Origin: Streptomyces sp. V3I8
GTDB lineage: Bacteria; Actinomycetota; Actinomycetes; Streptomycetales; Streptomycetaceae
DNA: 64,000 nt
Assembly (NCBI RefSeq): GCF_030817535.1
Contig: NZ_JAUSZL010000002.1
Coordinates: 1,302,001 to 1,366,000 of the forward strand
Direction of reading: 5' to 3'
Positions 9,022 through 17,911 of this stretch are shown piece after piece. The notes under the pieces are model-generated. The model was given only the letters and a program-made list of their open reading frames with translations. It had not been told where the DNA came from and searched no databases. The translations under genes were made by a program, and so were the position numbers. How positions within the stretch are numbered: position 1 is the first letter of the stretch; every line of letters starts with the position of its first letter.

Positions 9022-10467
9022 CTACTCGGCGTAGAACGTGGCGTCCGCCCTGGCCGCCGCCGTGTCGGCCGGCTGGGTGACGAGCAGGTAGTCGTAGTGC
9101 CGGACATAGCTGCCCGCGGCGTTGTACGCCTCGAAGGAGACACCCGCGGACGCGTCGGCCAGACCGGCCCGCCGGTAGAAGCTCGCGTCGCCCTTGAAGG
9201 CCGTACCACCGTCGCTCTTGTCCACCCACACCTCGCCGTTGCCGCGGTGGCGCAGGTAGTGACCGGGGAAGTTCGCCGATTCGAGGGAGACGGTCCCGGT
9301 GCCCGCGAGACCGGTCACCACGCGGAACTGCGAGTCGGCGAGGTTGGTGACGTTCGGCTCGATCTTCGCCCGGTACTCCCAGTGCCGGATGAACCGGTCG
9401 GGGAAGTTGTACGAGGAGAAGCGGACCGGTGTGAGGCCGTCGGCCACCGGGATGCCGAAGTTGGGTGTGCCGTCGGCGTTCCAGTACAGCTTCTGGTAAC
9501 GGGTGCGCCGGTTGGGGTCGTTGAGCGGGTCGCCGCTGATGTCCTTGTAGTTGCGGTCGTGGTAGACGAGGACGTCGGACTTCCCGTCCTCGGACGTGGT
9601 GAAGGTGTTGTGGCCCGGACCGTACTGGCCGGTCGCGGTGTTGCTGGTGAACACCGGGGTGGGGGTCTTCGTCCAGGAGGCCGCGTTCATCAGGTCGGCG
9701 GAGGCCGAGGCGGTGAGCAGGCCGAGGCAGTAGTTGCTGTCGGTGGCGCTCGCCGAGAAGGTCATGAAGACCTTGCCGCCGCGCTGGACGACCGCCGGAC
9801 CCTCGTTGACGGTGTGGCCGATCTTCTCCCAGGCGTGGGTGGGCCGGGAGATCATGACCGGACTGCCGCTGACGGTCCAGGGGTTGGACAGCTTCGCCAG
9901 GTAGATGTTGGTGCCGTCGCCGACCGCCGGGTCGTTCTGCGCCCAGCTCAGATAACGGGTGCCGCCGACGGTGAAGGTCGTCGCGTCGAGCGAGAAGGTG
10001 TCCAGCGGGAGGGCGATGCGGCCTTTCTCGGTCCAGGTCCCGGTCAGCGGGTTGGCGGCACTCGTCTCCAGGACGTACGGCCGGATCTTCCAGATGTCGT
10101 TGGTGGAGCCGGCGGCGAAGTAGACGTACCACTTGCCGCCGATGTGGTGGATCTCCGGTGCCCAGATGTGCGCACCCATGTCACCGCTGGCGTGCTTGGT
10201 CCAGATCGTCGTCTCGGCGGCCGTGGACAGGCCCTGGAGGGTGGTGGCCCGGCGCATCACGATCCTGTCGTACGCGGGCACGGTGGCGGTGAAGTAGTAG
10301 TAGCCGTCGGTGTGCTTGAAGATGTGCGGGTCGGCCCGCTGTTCGGCGACGGGGTTGGTGTAGGTGACGGCGGGCGAGGCGGGGACGGCGGCCGGCTGCG
10401 CGGCCGTGGTGGCGAGGGTGACGAGCAGGGCTGCGACGAGGGCCGGCAGGTGGCGGGTACGGAACAC
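9022..10467 (-). CDS. Secreted GH43 alpha-L-arabinofuranosidase with C-terminal AbfB-type (CBM42) module
   Basis: This is a 481-residue protein from GTG 10467 behind GAAGGGG. The longer frame starts with TTG at 10494 and lacks a site. A signal peptide covers residues 1-30. A five-bladed GH43 domain spans about 32-330 with the three conserved acids in context: Asp in RADPHIFK, Asp in DTFSLDATTF and Glu in HTVNEGPAVV. The rest (about 340-480) has AbfB-like beta-trefoil repeats (RFIRHWEYRAKIEP, GHYLRHRGNGEVWV, SYVRHYDYL), which bind arabinofuranosyl side chains. It should release arabinose from arabinan or arabinoxylan outside the cell. The downstream end of the adjacent sugar-ABC-transporter operon lies beside it, linking degradation and uptake. 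Confidence 0.9.
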   Translation of the reverse strand: MFRTRHLPALVAALLVTLATTAAQPAAVPASPAVTYTNPVAEQRADPHIFKHTDGYYYFTATVPAYDRIVMRRATTLQGLSTAAETTIWTKHASGDMGAHIWAPEIHHIGGKWYVYFAAGSTNDIWKIRPYVLETSAANPLTGTWTEKGRIALPLDTFSLDATTFTVGGTRYLSWAQNDPAVGDGTNIYLAKLSNPWTVSGSPVMISRPTHAWEKIGHTVNEGPAVVQRGGKVFMTFSASATDSNYCLGLLTASASADLMNAASWTKTPTPVFTSNTATGQYGPGHNTFTTSEDGKSDVLVYHDRNYKDISGDPLNDPNRRTRYQKLYWNADGTPNFGIPVADGLTPVRFSSYNFPDRFIRHWEYRAKIEPNVTNLADSQFRVVTGLAGTGTVSLESANFPGHYLRHRGNGEVWVDKSDGGTAFKGDASFYRRAGLADASAGVSFEAYNAAGSYVRHYDYLLVTQPADTAAARADATFYAE

Positions 10468-10495
10468 GACGGGTTCCCCTTCTGGCGGACGCAAT

Positions 10496-10517
10496 ACCGT
10501 TCGCAGTTTCGAACGGT
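10496..10517. promoter_or_regulatory. Operator-like dyad in the GH43 promoter
   Basis: ACCGTTCG-N6-CGAACGGT is a perfect 8-bp inverted repeat 28 bp upstream of the GH43 start. It contains TTTCGAAC, also found upstream of the sugar-binding-protein gene near 15,526-15,540, so one LacI-family repressor may control both. Confidence 0.5.
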
Positions 10518-10576
10518 GTACGTGACTTCGACCAGAAGATAGGCAGTCGCCCTGTACACGTCAACGCTTCGGGCAC

Positions 10577-10615
10577 GTCTCCTCCCCGCGCCTCCCGGGG
10601 GCGCGGGGAGGAGAC
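10577..10615 (-). terminator. Terminator of the sugar ABC transporter operon
   Basis: A perfect 16-bp stem (10577-10592 with 10600-10615) with a 7-nt loop lies just beyond the stop of the last permease gene at 10620. Confidence 0.75.
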
Positions 10616-10619
10616 CCCG

Positions 10620-11642
10620 TTACGGGTTCCGGCGGGACGTCATCGTGCGCTGGATCAGGATGAACGCGCACAGGAGGACACCCGTCGCGATCTTCGTCCA
10701 CCACGAGCTCAGCGTGCCCTCGAACTGGATCAGGCTCTTGATCAGTCCGAGCACCAGGACACCGAACAGCGTGCCCACCACATAACCCGAACCGCCCGTC
10801 AGCAGCGTGCCGCCGATGACGACCGCGGCGATCGCGTCCAGTTCGAGGCCGGTCGCGTGCAGCGGGTCACCGGACTGGATGTACAGCGTGAACAGGAGCC
10901 CCGCCAGCGCGGAGCAGAACCCGCTCACCGTGTACACCGCGATCTTCGTACCGCCCTGCGGAAGGCCCATCAGCAACGCCGACTGCTCGTTGCCGCCGAT
11001 GGCGTACACCCGCCGCCCGAAGCGCGTGTGGTGCAGGACGTAGAACGCCACGGCGGCGACCACCAGCGCGATGACGGCGCCGACGGAGAGGAAGGCGCCG
11101 CCCAGGGACACCTGGGTCTGGGCCATGCCGCTCACCGAGGAGTCGGTGATGGAGATCGACTCCTTGCTGATGACCAGGCACAGCCCCCGGAAGAGGAACA
11201 GACCCGCGAGGGTCACGATGAACGGCTGGATCTCGAAGTTCTGGATCACGTAACCCATGAGATAGCCGCCGAACGCTCCCACGGCGAGCGCCATGGGGAT
11301 GACGACCACGATCGGCAGCCCCTGCTTCTCCACCAGCCACGCCGTGAACATGGTGGTGAAGCCGATGACGGAGCCGACGGAGAGGTCGATGCCGCCGGAG
11401 AGGATGACGAAGGTGGCGCCCACGGCGGCGACCAGCAGGTAGCTGTTGTCGATGAACAGGTTGAGGAACACCTGCGTCTCGGCGAACCCGTAGTTCTGGT
11501 ACCGGCTGAGGCCGATGACGTACATGACGAGGAACAGCCCGGCCGTCACGAGGACGGGCAGGCGGCGGTCGCCGAGGACGCGTGAGGCCCTGCCCGGTGT
11601 CCGGCCGGCCGGCGGCGCGGGCTTGTGGGTGGTCGTGGTCAT
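10620..11642 (-). CDS. Sugar ABC transporter permease, YjfF-like
   Basis: This is a 340-residue membrane protein from ATG 11642, which overlaps the stop of the preceding permease by ATGA. The N-terminus is hydrophilic (about 30 residues), then 9-10 hydrophobic segments include the conserved BPD_transp_2 stretch (FVILSGGIDLSVGSVIG) and the late loop (LDAIAAVVIGGTLLTGG). It is the second of two permeases in the order binding protein - ATPase - permease - permease, as in E. coli ytfQRT-yjfF and the Shewanella araUVWZ arabinose system. This implies import of a furanose sugar. Confidence 0.88.
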   Translation of the reverse strand: MTTTTHKPAPPAGRTPGRASRVLGDRRLPVLVTAGLFLVMYVIGLSRYQNYGFAETQVFLNLFIDNSYLLVAAVGATFVILSGGIDLSVGSVIGFTTMFTAWLVEKQGLPIVVVIPMALAVGAFGGYLMGYVIQNFEIQPFIVTLAGLFLFRGLCLVISKESISITDSSVSGMAQTQVSLGGAFLSVGAVIALVVAAVAFYVLHHTRFGRRVYAIGGNEQSALLMGLPQGGTKIAVYTVSGFCSALAGLLFTLYIQSGDPLHATGLELDAIAAVVIGGTLLTGGSGYVVGTLFGVLVLGLIKSLIQFEGTLSSWWTKIATGVLLCAFILIQRTMTSRRNP

Positions 11643-12742
11643 CACGACACCTCCATGGTGCGAACGGCCTCGGACGCCGGGACGGAATCCGCCGGAGCCA
11701 CGGCCTGCTTGGGGCCCCGCCCTCCGCCGAAGCGACCGCCGCCGAACACCTTGGCGCGGAACTTCGGGGACTGCATCAGGCAGACGATGATGACGACGGC
11801 GGCCTTGAAGACCAGGTTGGTCTGGGTGGGCACGCCGATGGTGTAGATCGTGGTGGTGAGGGTCTGGATGACGAGCGCGCCGACGACCGTGCCGCCGATG
11901 GAGAACCGGCCGCCGAGCAGCGACGTACCGCCGATGACCACGGCGAGGATGGCGTCGAGCTCGATCCACAGACCGGCGTTGTTGCCGTCCGCGGCCGAGG
12001 TGTTGGAGCTGATCATCAGGCCCGCGATCCCGGCGCACAGCGCGCAGAACACGTACACCATGATCTTGATGCGCCGGGACCGGATGCCGACCAGCCGGCT
12101 GGCCTCGGCGTTGCCGCCGACCGCCTCGACGAGCAGGCCCAGCGCCGTGCGGCGGGTCAGCGCCACGGTCACGGCGACCACGGCGGCCACCACGAAGATG
12201 GAGAAGGGCAGCGTCAGCCAGTAGCCGCCGCCGATCAGCTTGTACGGCTCGCTGTTGACGGTGATGATCTGGCCGTCGGTGATCAGCTGGGCGACACCGC
12301 GGCCGGCGACCATGATGATCAGCGTGGCGATGATCGGCTGGATGCCCATCCTGGCGACCAGGAAGCCGTTCCACAGGCCGCAGACGACCGCGGCCACCAG
12401 GCCGACGCCCATCGCGAGCAGCACGCCGGAGAGGGCGTCCTGGTCGGCCTGGTCGCTGATGTACGAACAGGTCAGGGCGCCGGTGATCGCGACGACCGCG
12501 CCGACGGACAGGTCGATGCCGCCGGTGGCGATGACGAGGGTCATGCCGACGGCGACGAGGATGAGGGGCGAGCCGAACAGCACGATGGAGACGAGGCTGC
12601 CGTAGAGGTGGCCGTCCGTCATCCTGACCGAGAAGAAGTCGGGCGTGAAGGGGACGTTGACGAGCAGCAGCAGGACCAGTACGGCGACCGGCCAGAACAG
12701 GTGATGGCGGGTCAGTACGCGCCATCGGGCAGGGGTGGTCAC
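11642..12742 (-). CDS. Sugar ABC transporter permease, YtfT-like
   Basis: This is a 366-residue protein from GTG 12742, overlapping the ATPase stop (GTGA) and itself overlapping the next permease by ATGA. It has about ten transmembrane segments, the family signature TLVIATGGIDLSVGAVVA, and the loop LDAILAVVIGGTSLLGG. The basic Gly-rich C-terminus (GGGRFGGGRG) is cytoplasmic. It forms the heterodimeric membrane channel with the YjfF-like protein. Confidence 0.88.
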   Translation of the reverse strand: MTTPARWRVLTRHHLFWPVAVLVLLLLVNVPFTPDFFSVRMTDGHLYGSLVSIVLFGSPLILVAVGMTLVIATGGIDLSVGAVVAITGALTCSYISDQADQDALSGVLLAMGVGLVAAVVCGLWNGFLVARMGIQPIIATLIIMVAGRGVAQLITDGQIITVNSEPYKLIGGGYWLTLPFSIFVVAAVVAVTVALTRRTALGLLVEAVGGNAEASRLVGIRSRRIKIMVYVFCALCAGIAGLMISSNTSAADGNNAGLWIELDAILAVVIGGTSLLGGRFSIGGTVVGALVIQTLTTTIYTIGVPTQTNLVFKAAVVIIVCLMQSPKFRAKVFGGGRFGGGRGPKQAVAPADSVPASEAVRTMEVS

Positions 12743-14277
12743 TGGTGCTCTCCGCTCGCGATGGTCTCCAGGATCCGGGTGGGCGTGAGCTCGGGCCCGT
12801 TGGCCAGCCTGGCCACGAGCTTGCGGTCGCGCAGCACGCCGATGGTGTGGCTCAGCCGCAGGATCTCCTCCAGCTCGGCCGCGATGTACAGCACGGCCAT
12901 GCCGTCCTCGGAGAGCGAGACCACCAGTTTCTGGATCTCGGCCTTGGCGCCGATGTCGATGCCGCGCGTCGGCTCGTCCAGGATCAGCAGTTTCGGCCGG
13001 GTGATCAGCCAGCGGGCGAGCAGCACCTTCTGCTGGTTGCCGCCGCTGAGCTGCCCGACCCGGGCCTCGGGGTCGGCCGGCCGGATGTCCAGGGCCTTGA
13101 TGTACTGGGCGACGAGTTCGTCGCGCTGGGCGGCCGGGACGGGCCGGATCCAGCCGCGCGCGGCCTGCAGCGCCAGGACGATGTTCTCGCGCACGGTCAG
13201 GTCCGGTACGAGGCCCTCGGCCCTGCGGTTCTCCGAGCAGAAGGCGACGCCCGCGGCGATCGCGTCGTTCGGGGCGCTCAGGGAGACCTGCTTGCCGCCG
13301 ATGGTGACCTTGCCGGTGTCGGGCTGGTCGGCGCCGAAGAGCAGCCGGGCGAGTTCGGTGCGGCCCGAGCCGAGCAGTCCGGCGAGCCCGACGACCTCGC
13401 CCTTCTTGATCTCCAGGTCGAAGGGGGCGATGCCGCCGGCCCGGCCGACGCCCTCCGCGGTGAGCAGCGGCTCCCCCACGTCGGCGTGGAGTTGGTGGTC
13501 GTGCAGCTCCTCCAGCTGGTCCAGCGCCTTGCCGATCATCAGCTGGACGAGGCCGACCTGGTCGAGGTCGCGGACCATGTGCTCCCCGACGAGCGCGCCG
13601 TTGCGCAGGACGGTCATCCGGTCGCAGACCTCGTAGATCTGGTCGAGGAAGTGCGAGACGAACAGGATCGCCACGCCCTCGTCCTTCAACCGCCGCATCA
13701 GCGCGAAGAGTTCGAGGACCTCGTCGCGGTCGAGGCTGGAGGTCGGCTCGTCGAGGATCAGCACCTTGGTGCCCGACCCCGAGCCGTCGCTGTCCCCGGT
13801 GCCCACCGACCGTACGATCGCGACCAGTTGCTGCACGGCCAGCGGGTACGAGGACAGCGGCGCGTCGACGTCGATGTCGAGGCCGAGCCGGTCGACGAGC
13901 TCGGCGGCCTCGCGGCGCAGCCGCTTCCACCGGATGCGGCCGAAGCGGGTGGGTTCGCGCCCGATGAAGATGTTCTCCGCCACCGACAGGTTGGGGCAGA
14001 GGTTGACCTCCTGGTAGACCGTGCTGATACCGGCCTGCTGGGCCTGCGAGGGGCTGTGGAACCGTACGGACGTGCCGTTCAGGGTGATGGTGCCGCCGTC
14101 CAGGGGGTGGACCCCGGTCAGCACCTTGATGAGGGTGGACTTGCCGGCGCCGTTCTCGCCGAGCAGGGCGTGGATCTCGCCGGGGAAGAGCCGGAAGTCG
14201 ACACCCGACAGAGCCCGTACCCCCGGAAACTCTTTGACTATGCCCGTCATCTCCAGGACGGGCAGCGGCTCTGCCAT
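12739..14277 (-). CDS. Sugar ABC transporter ATPase, duplicated ABC (YtfR/RbsA-like)
   Basis: This is a 512-residue protein from ATG 14277 behind AGGAG; an in-frame ATG five codons upstream is less well placed. It contains two ABC modules. The first has a canonical Walker A (GENGAGKST), a degenerate signature (SSYPLAVQQ) and Walker B (LILDEPTS). The second has a degenerate Walker A (GLLGSGRTE) but intact LSGGNQQK and LILDEPTRGID. This asymmetric pattern is normal for the RbsA/MglA group. It energises the two permeases encoded downstream. Confidence 0.9.
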   Translation of the reverse strand: MAEPLPVLEMTGIVKEFPGVRALSGVDFRLFPGEIHALLGENGAGKSTLIKVLTGVHPLDGGTITLNGTSVRFHSPSQAQQAGISTVYQEVNLCPNLSVAENIFIGREPTRFGRIRWKRLRREAAELVDRLGLDIDVDAPLSSYPLAVQQLVAIVRSVGTGDSDGSGSGTKVLILDEPTSSLDRDEVLELFALMRRLKDEGVAILFVSHFLDQIYEVCDRMTVLRNGALVGEHMVRDLDQVGLVQLMIGKALDQLEELHDHQLHADVGEPLLTAEGVGRAGGIAPFDLEIKKGEVVGLAGLLGSGRTELARLLFGADQPDTGKVTIGGKQVSLSAPNDAIAAGVAFCSENRRAEGLVPDLTVRENIVLALQAARGWIRPVPAAQRDELVAQYIKALDIRPADPEARVGQLSGGNQQKVLLARWLITRPKLLILDEPTRGIDIGAKAEIQKLVVSLSEDGMAVLYIAAELEEILRLSHTIGVLRDRKLVARLANGPELTPTRILETIASGEHQ

Positions 14278-14342
14278 GGCAGCGCTCCTCATGGATGTTC
14301 GTTCGGGGCCCGGTGCGTCGGGCCCGGATGCGTTCAGGCCCG

Positions 14343-14391
14343 CAGGGAGCCCCCTGGACCGGGGTGTGCCCGGCCGGACGGAGGCTCCCTG
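14343..14391 (-). terminator. Intercistronic hairpin between binding-protein and ATPase genes
   Basis: The arms CAGGGAGCC (14343-14351) and GGCTCCCTG (14383-14391) enclose a further GC-rich stem. It lies in the 132-bp gap after the binding-protein gene, where a partial terminator or RNA-stabilising hairpin would raise binding-protein dosage relative to the membrane components. Confidence 0.5.
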
Positions 14392-14409
14392 GCGGAGGGT
14401 GCGGTCGGG

Positions 14410-15423
14410 TCAGTACTTGCGCGTCGGGAGGGCTTCCTTGGCCTGCTCCTGCAGGAAGTCGCCCTCCTTCGTCTTGATCCGGCGCTCGACCGTCTCGCCG
14501 TCGTCGACCTTCTTGACCAGGTCCATCAGCTGGGGGCCGAGCAGCGGGTTGCACTCGACGATGCCGTTGATCTTGCCCTCGGACATCGCGACGAAGCCGT
14601 CCTTCACGCCGTCGACCGAGATGATCAGGATGTCCTTGCCGGGCTTCTTGCCGGCCGCCTCGATGGACTGGATGGCGCCGAGGGCCATGTCGTCGTTGTG
14701 CGCGTAGAGCACGTTGATGTCCGGGTTGGACTGCAGGAAGGCCGCCATGACCTGCTTGCCGCCGGCCCGGGTGAAGTCGCCGGTCTGGCTGGCGACGATC
14801 TTCCAGTCGTCCTTGTGGTCGGCGTCCATGATCTCTTTGAAGCCCTTGGCGCGCTCGAGCGCCGGGGCGGCGCCGGTGGTGCCCTCCAGCTGGGCGATCT
14901 TCACCGCGCCCTTGTGGCCGGCCTTCTGGAGGACCGTCTCCAGCATCTTGCCCGCGCGGCGGCCCTCGTCGATGAAGTCGGAGCCGATGAAGGAGACGTA
15001 CAGGGAGTCGTCGGACGTCTCGATCGAGCGGTCGGTGAGGATGACCGGGATCTTCGCGGTCTTGGCCTCCTTGAGCACCGCGTCCCAGCCCGTGACGACC
15101 ACCGGCGAGAAGGCTATGACGTTCACCTTCTGCGCGATGTAGCTGCGGATCGCCGAGATCTGGTTCTCCTGCTTCTGCTGCGCGTCGGAGAACTTCAGGG
15201 TGTAACCGGCCTCCTTGGCCGCGTCCTTGACCGACTTGGTGTTGGCGGTGCGCCAGCCGCTCTCGGAACCGACCTGCGCGAAGCCCAGGGTGATCTTCTT
15301 GCCGCCGCCGCTGCCGGAGTCGGAGGAGCCGGAGGAGCTGTCGTCCTCCTTGGCACAGGCCGCCAGGCCGCCCGCGACCGCCACGCCGACCGCCGCGGTG
15401 AGGAAGTTCCTTCTGTTGAGCAT
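14410..15423 (-). CDS. Sugar ABC transporter substrate-binding lipoprotein, YtfQ-like
   Basis: This is a 337-residue protein from ATG 15423 behind AAAGGAG. The N-terminus NRRNFLTAAVGVAVAGGLAAC combines a twin Arg with a lipobox (LAAC), then a Ser/Gly linker. The mature part is a periplasmic-binding-protein fold of the RbsB/Peripla_BP_4 type (TLGFAQVGSESGWR; VLYAHNDDMALGAIQ; ILIISVDGVKDGF), closest in pattern to galactofuranose/arabinose binding protein YtfQ. It is the first gene of the transporter operon. Next to the GH43 arabinofuranosidase, arabinose or arabino-oligosaccharide is the favoured ligand (inference). Confidence 0.9.
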   Translation of the reverse strand: MLNRRNFLTAAVGVAVAGGLAACAKEDDSSSGSSDSGSGGGKKITLGFAQVGSESGWRTANTKSVKDAAKEAGYTLKFSDAQQKQENQISAIRSYIAQKVNVIAFSPVVVTGWDAVLKEAKTAKIPVILTDRSIETSDDSLYVSFIGSDFIDEGRRAGKMLETVLQKAGHKGAVKIAQLEGTTGAAPALERAKGFKEIMDADHKDDWKIVASQTGDFTRAGGKQVMAAFLQSNPDINVLYAHNDDMALGAIQSIEAAGKKPGKDILIISVDGVKDGFVAMSEGKINGIVECNPLLGPQLMDLVKKVDDGETVERRIKTKEGDFLQEQAKEALPTRKY

Positions 15424-15525
15424 GTTCTTCTCCTTTGAAGAGCGGGCCCTCAAGAGCCTGCTGGTACGCGCTTGGTGCTCGTCGGGACAGGCCCCCGCCA
15501 TGTCCAGCATGTCCAGCCTGCCGAT

Positions 15526-15540
15526 CATTGTTCGAAATAC
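15526..15540. promoter_or_regulatory. Candidate operator upstream of the sugar transporter
   Basis: ATTGTTCGAAATAC is a TTCGAA-centred imperfect palindrome about 105 bp upstream of the binding-protein start. It shares GTTCGAAA with the GH43 promoter dyad. It may be bound by the adjacent LacI-family protein or may be a second class of site. Confidence 0.35.
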
Positions 15541-15585
15541 CGGTCAAAAAGGGGGCGTGTGGGAATCGGCTGCCGGGAGGGTGCG

Positions 15586-16632
15586 TCAGGTGGGCGGGGC
15601 CCCCTGGTCGGAGGTGTACGGGAACGTACTGGCACGGACGACGAGTTGGGGCTCGATGGCGATCCGGAGCGCCCCGGACGGCTCCCTGCCCTCGATCAGG
15701 TCCAGGAGCAGGGCGATGCTCCGCTTGCCGACCGCCGCGAAGTCCTGCCGGACGGTGGTGAGCGGCGGGGCGAAGAACTCCGACTCCGGGATGTCGTCGA
15801 AGCCGGCCACCGCGACGTCCTGCGGCGTGCGCACCCCCGCCTCACGCAGGGCCCGCAACACCCCCAGCGCCATCTGGTCGTTGGCGACGAAGACCGCGGT
15901 CAGCCCCCGGCCCACCCAGCCCGCCAGCTCCTGGCCCGCCCGGTAGCCCGACAGCGGACTCCAGTCCCCCCGCAGCAGCAACGGCGGTGCCACACCCGCC
16001 TGTTCCAGGGTGGTCCGCCAGCCCGCGGCCCGGTCGGCGGCCTCCTGCCAGTCCTCGGGTCCGGCGAGGTGCCAGACCGTGCGGTGGCCGGCGGCCAGCA
16101 GGTGAGCGGTGGCCAGCCGCGCGCCCAGGTGCTGGTCCACGTTGACGCTGGGGATCCCCAGGCCGGGCCCGCTGCCCACGGTCACCACCGGGAACGGGTG
16201 GCGCAGTTCGGCGAGGGCCTCGACCGCCGACCGCTGCGGCGCGATGGCGACGACCCCCTCCACGCCGCCCTCGCCGAGATGGTCCAGCGCCTCGGCCAGT
16301 TTCTCGACGGTCAGTCTGCGCAGGCTGACCGTCGAGACGAGGTAGCCCTCGGCGCGGGCCGCCTCCTCCAGGGCGAAGAGAGTGCTGGCCGGACCGTAGA
16401 GCGTGGTGTCCGAGGCGACCACACCCAGGGTCCGGGTGCGCCGGGTGACCAGGGCCCGTGCGGAGGAGTTGCGGCGGTAGCCCATCTCCTCGATCGCCCG
16501 CAGCACCCTGGCCCGTGTCTCGTCCCGGACGTTGGGGTGGTCCCCCAGCACCCGGGAGACGGTCTGATGGGACACCCCCGCCCGTCGCGCGACGTCGGCC
16601 ATGGTGGGCGGCCGGAGCTGGGACTGCGTCAT
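15586..16632 (-). CDS. LacI-family sugar-responsive repressor
   Basis: This is a 348-residue protein from ATG 16632 behind AAGGAGG. The LacI helix-turn-helix and hinge are at residues 10-60 (MADVARRAGVSHQTVSRVL ... GYRRNSSARALVTRRT), followed by a Peripla_BP_3 effector domain (GVVASDTTLYGPAS; GFDDIPESEFFAPPLTTVRQD). It sits directly upstream of, and in the same direction as, the ytfQRT-yjfF-like operon and carries its own operator. A local sugar regulator of the transporter and probably the GH43 gene is the natural reading. Confidence 0.9.
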   Translation of the reverse strand: MTQSQLRPPTMADVARRAGVSHQTVSRVLGDHPNVRDETRARVLRAIEEMGYRRNSSARALVTRRTRTLGVVASDTTLYGPASTLFALEEAARAEGYLVSTVSLRRLTVEKLAEALDHLGEGGVEGVVAIAPQRSAVEALAELRHPFPVVTVGSGPGLGIPSVNVDQHLGARLATAHLLAAGHRTVWHLAGPEDWQEAADRAAGWRTTLEQAGVAPPLLLRGDWSPLSGYRAGQELAGWVGRGLTAVFVANDQMALGVLRALREAGVRTPQDVAVAGFDDIPESEFFAPPLTTVRQDFAAVGKRSIALLLDLIEGREPSGALRIAIEPQLVVRASTFPYTSDQGAPPT

Positions 16633-16721
16633 GGCCGCACCTCCTTGGCGGTCGTGCACCGAAAGATCCGCGTGTCGGGCCGGACCGCGGCCCGTCACAT
16701 CGGCTCGTGATTGCGGAGGTC

Positions 16722-16739
16722 ATTGTGAGCGCTAACAAT
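16722..16739. promoter_or_regulatory. LacI-type operator upstream of the repressor gene
   Basis: ATTGTGAGCGCTAACAAT is palindromic except for one base pair and has the central GCGC of LacI/GalR-family operators. It lies about 90 bp upstream of the lacI-type start, suggesting autoregulation. Confidence 0.75.
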
Positions 16740-16937
16740 TCATGCCGGTCAAGGGGGCCGACAGCAGGAGGGGCATCACGTTTGAGTAACGCGCCGCATG
16801 CGGGCGGTTGCGACGGCGGCGCGCGGGCGGGCCGCACGGCGGGCTGCGGCGAAGGTATTGACGGGCTCCGGACGCGGGCCTAGATTTCGGCACCGGATCG
16901 TACGAGAAGGGTCATGAGGAAAAAGGAAGAGGGCCCC

Positions 16938-16955
16938 CACGGGCTCTCGCCCGTG
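16938..16955 (-). terminator. tRNA-Pro terminator
   Basis: A 7-bp CACGGGC/GCCCGTG stem with a 4-nt loop is followed on the minus strand by a T-rich tract (CTTCCTTTTTCC), 17 bp past the tRNA 3' end. Confidence 0.75.
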
Positions 16956-16971
16956 AAGACCCTTCACACCG

Positions 16972-17045
<74 letters not shown>

Positions 17046-17098
17046 ATGCGTCCAGCTGTGTCCCGCCGCGGTGAACCGCGGGAAGACGCAGGTGAACC

Positions 17099-17773
17099 TT
17101 ACCGCACCTGGAGCGGCGGGCGCCCGTGCCGCTCGACGCCCGGTGCCGCTCCTCGTCCGGCCGGCCGGTCGGCGAACAGGCCCCGCGCCGCGGCCCGCGT
17201 GTCGGACTCCGGCGACCGGGCCCGGGCACCGGGCACGCCGTCGCCCGTCGCCTCCAGGAGGACCTGGCCCGGCAGCCTCGGCGCGCCCGCCGGGGGCGAA
17301 CGTGCCGTCAGCGATCGTCACCACGGTCGGCCTGGCATCACAGGCATGCTCCGGCGCGGCCGGCGGTTCGACCGGACGGCGCGGCAGCGCGAGGCACAGG
17401 AGTGCGCCCACGCCCGCGTGGCGGGCCGCGTCGACGCGGTCGGCGAGCAGCGTTCCGCCCTCGTCCGGCAGGCGCACGTCGGGGTGCGCCTGCGCGGCGA
17501 AGTGGGCGAAGCCGCGCGCTCGGGCGGCCGAGGCGCGCAGCCCGGGCACGGGCGGCCGGGAGGCGGCCGTCAGCCGGCCCGCGTCCCGCACCGGACCGGA
17601 GTCGGCCGGCCGTGCGTCCACGGCCGGCCCGGCGGGTACGACGGCCCGCAGGTGCCTGCGCGGCGCCGGACACCCGTCGCGAAGCCGAAGGCGACCGCGA
17701 CCGCGAAACGGGCCACCGAGGGCCGGCTCGCCCCGGCCGGTCCGGCCGGTCCGGCCGGTCCGGCGAACTCCAC
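17099..17773 (-). pseudogene. Unrecognised, probably frameshifted membrane-anchored or secreted protein
   Basis: Codon bias on the minus strand is coding-like but alternates between two frames. The first begins near 17773 (MEFAGPAGPAGPAG then a hydrophobic segment ARFAVAVAFGFATG). A second, over about 17660-17300, includes LLADRVDAARHAGVGALLC and PTVVTIADGTFAP. The first frame resumes after a C-run (LPGQVLLEATGDGVPGARA) and ends at TAA 17099-17101. I do not recognise the family. Two or more indels, or assembly errors in G/C runs, would explain it. Confidence 0.35.
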
Positions 17774-17911
17774 GCTCGACAGGAACGGCGCGGCGGCCGT
17801 CCGCCGGACCAGGCGGCACCGGGCGATCCGCCACCGCGTGGGGGCAGCCGACGCCCCCGGCCCTCCCGACGGTCCTACGCAGCCGCGCGTCCCCGTGGAC
17901 AGGCGTGGCGG

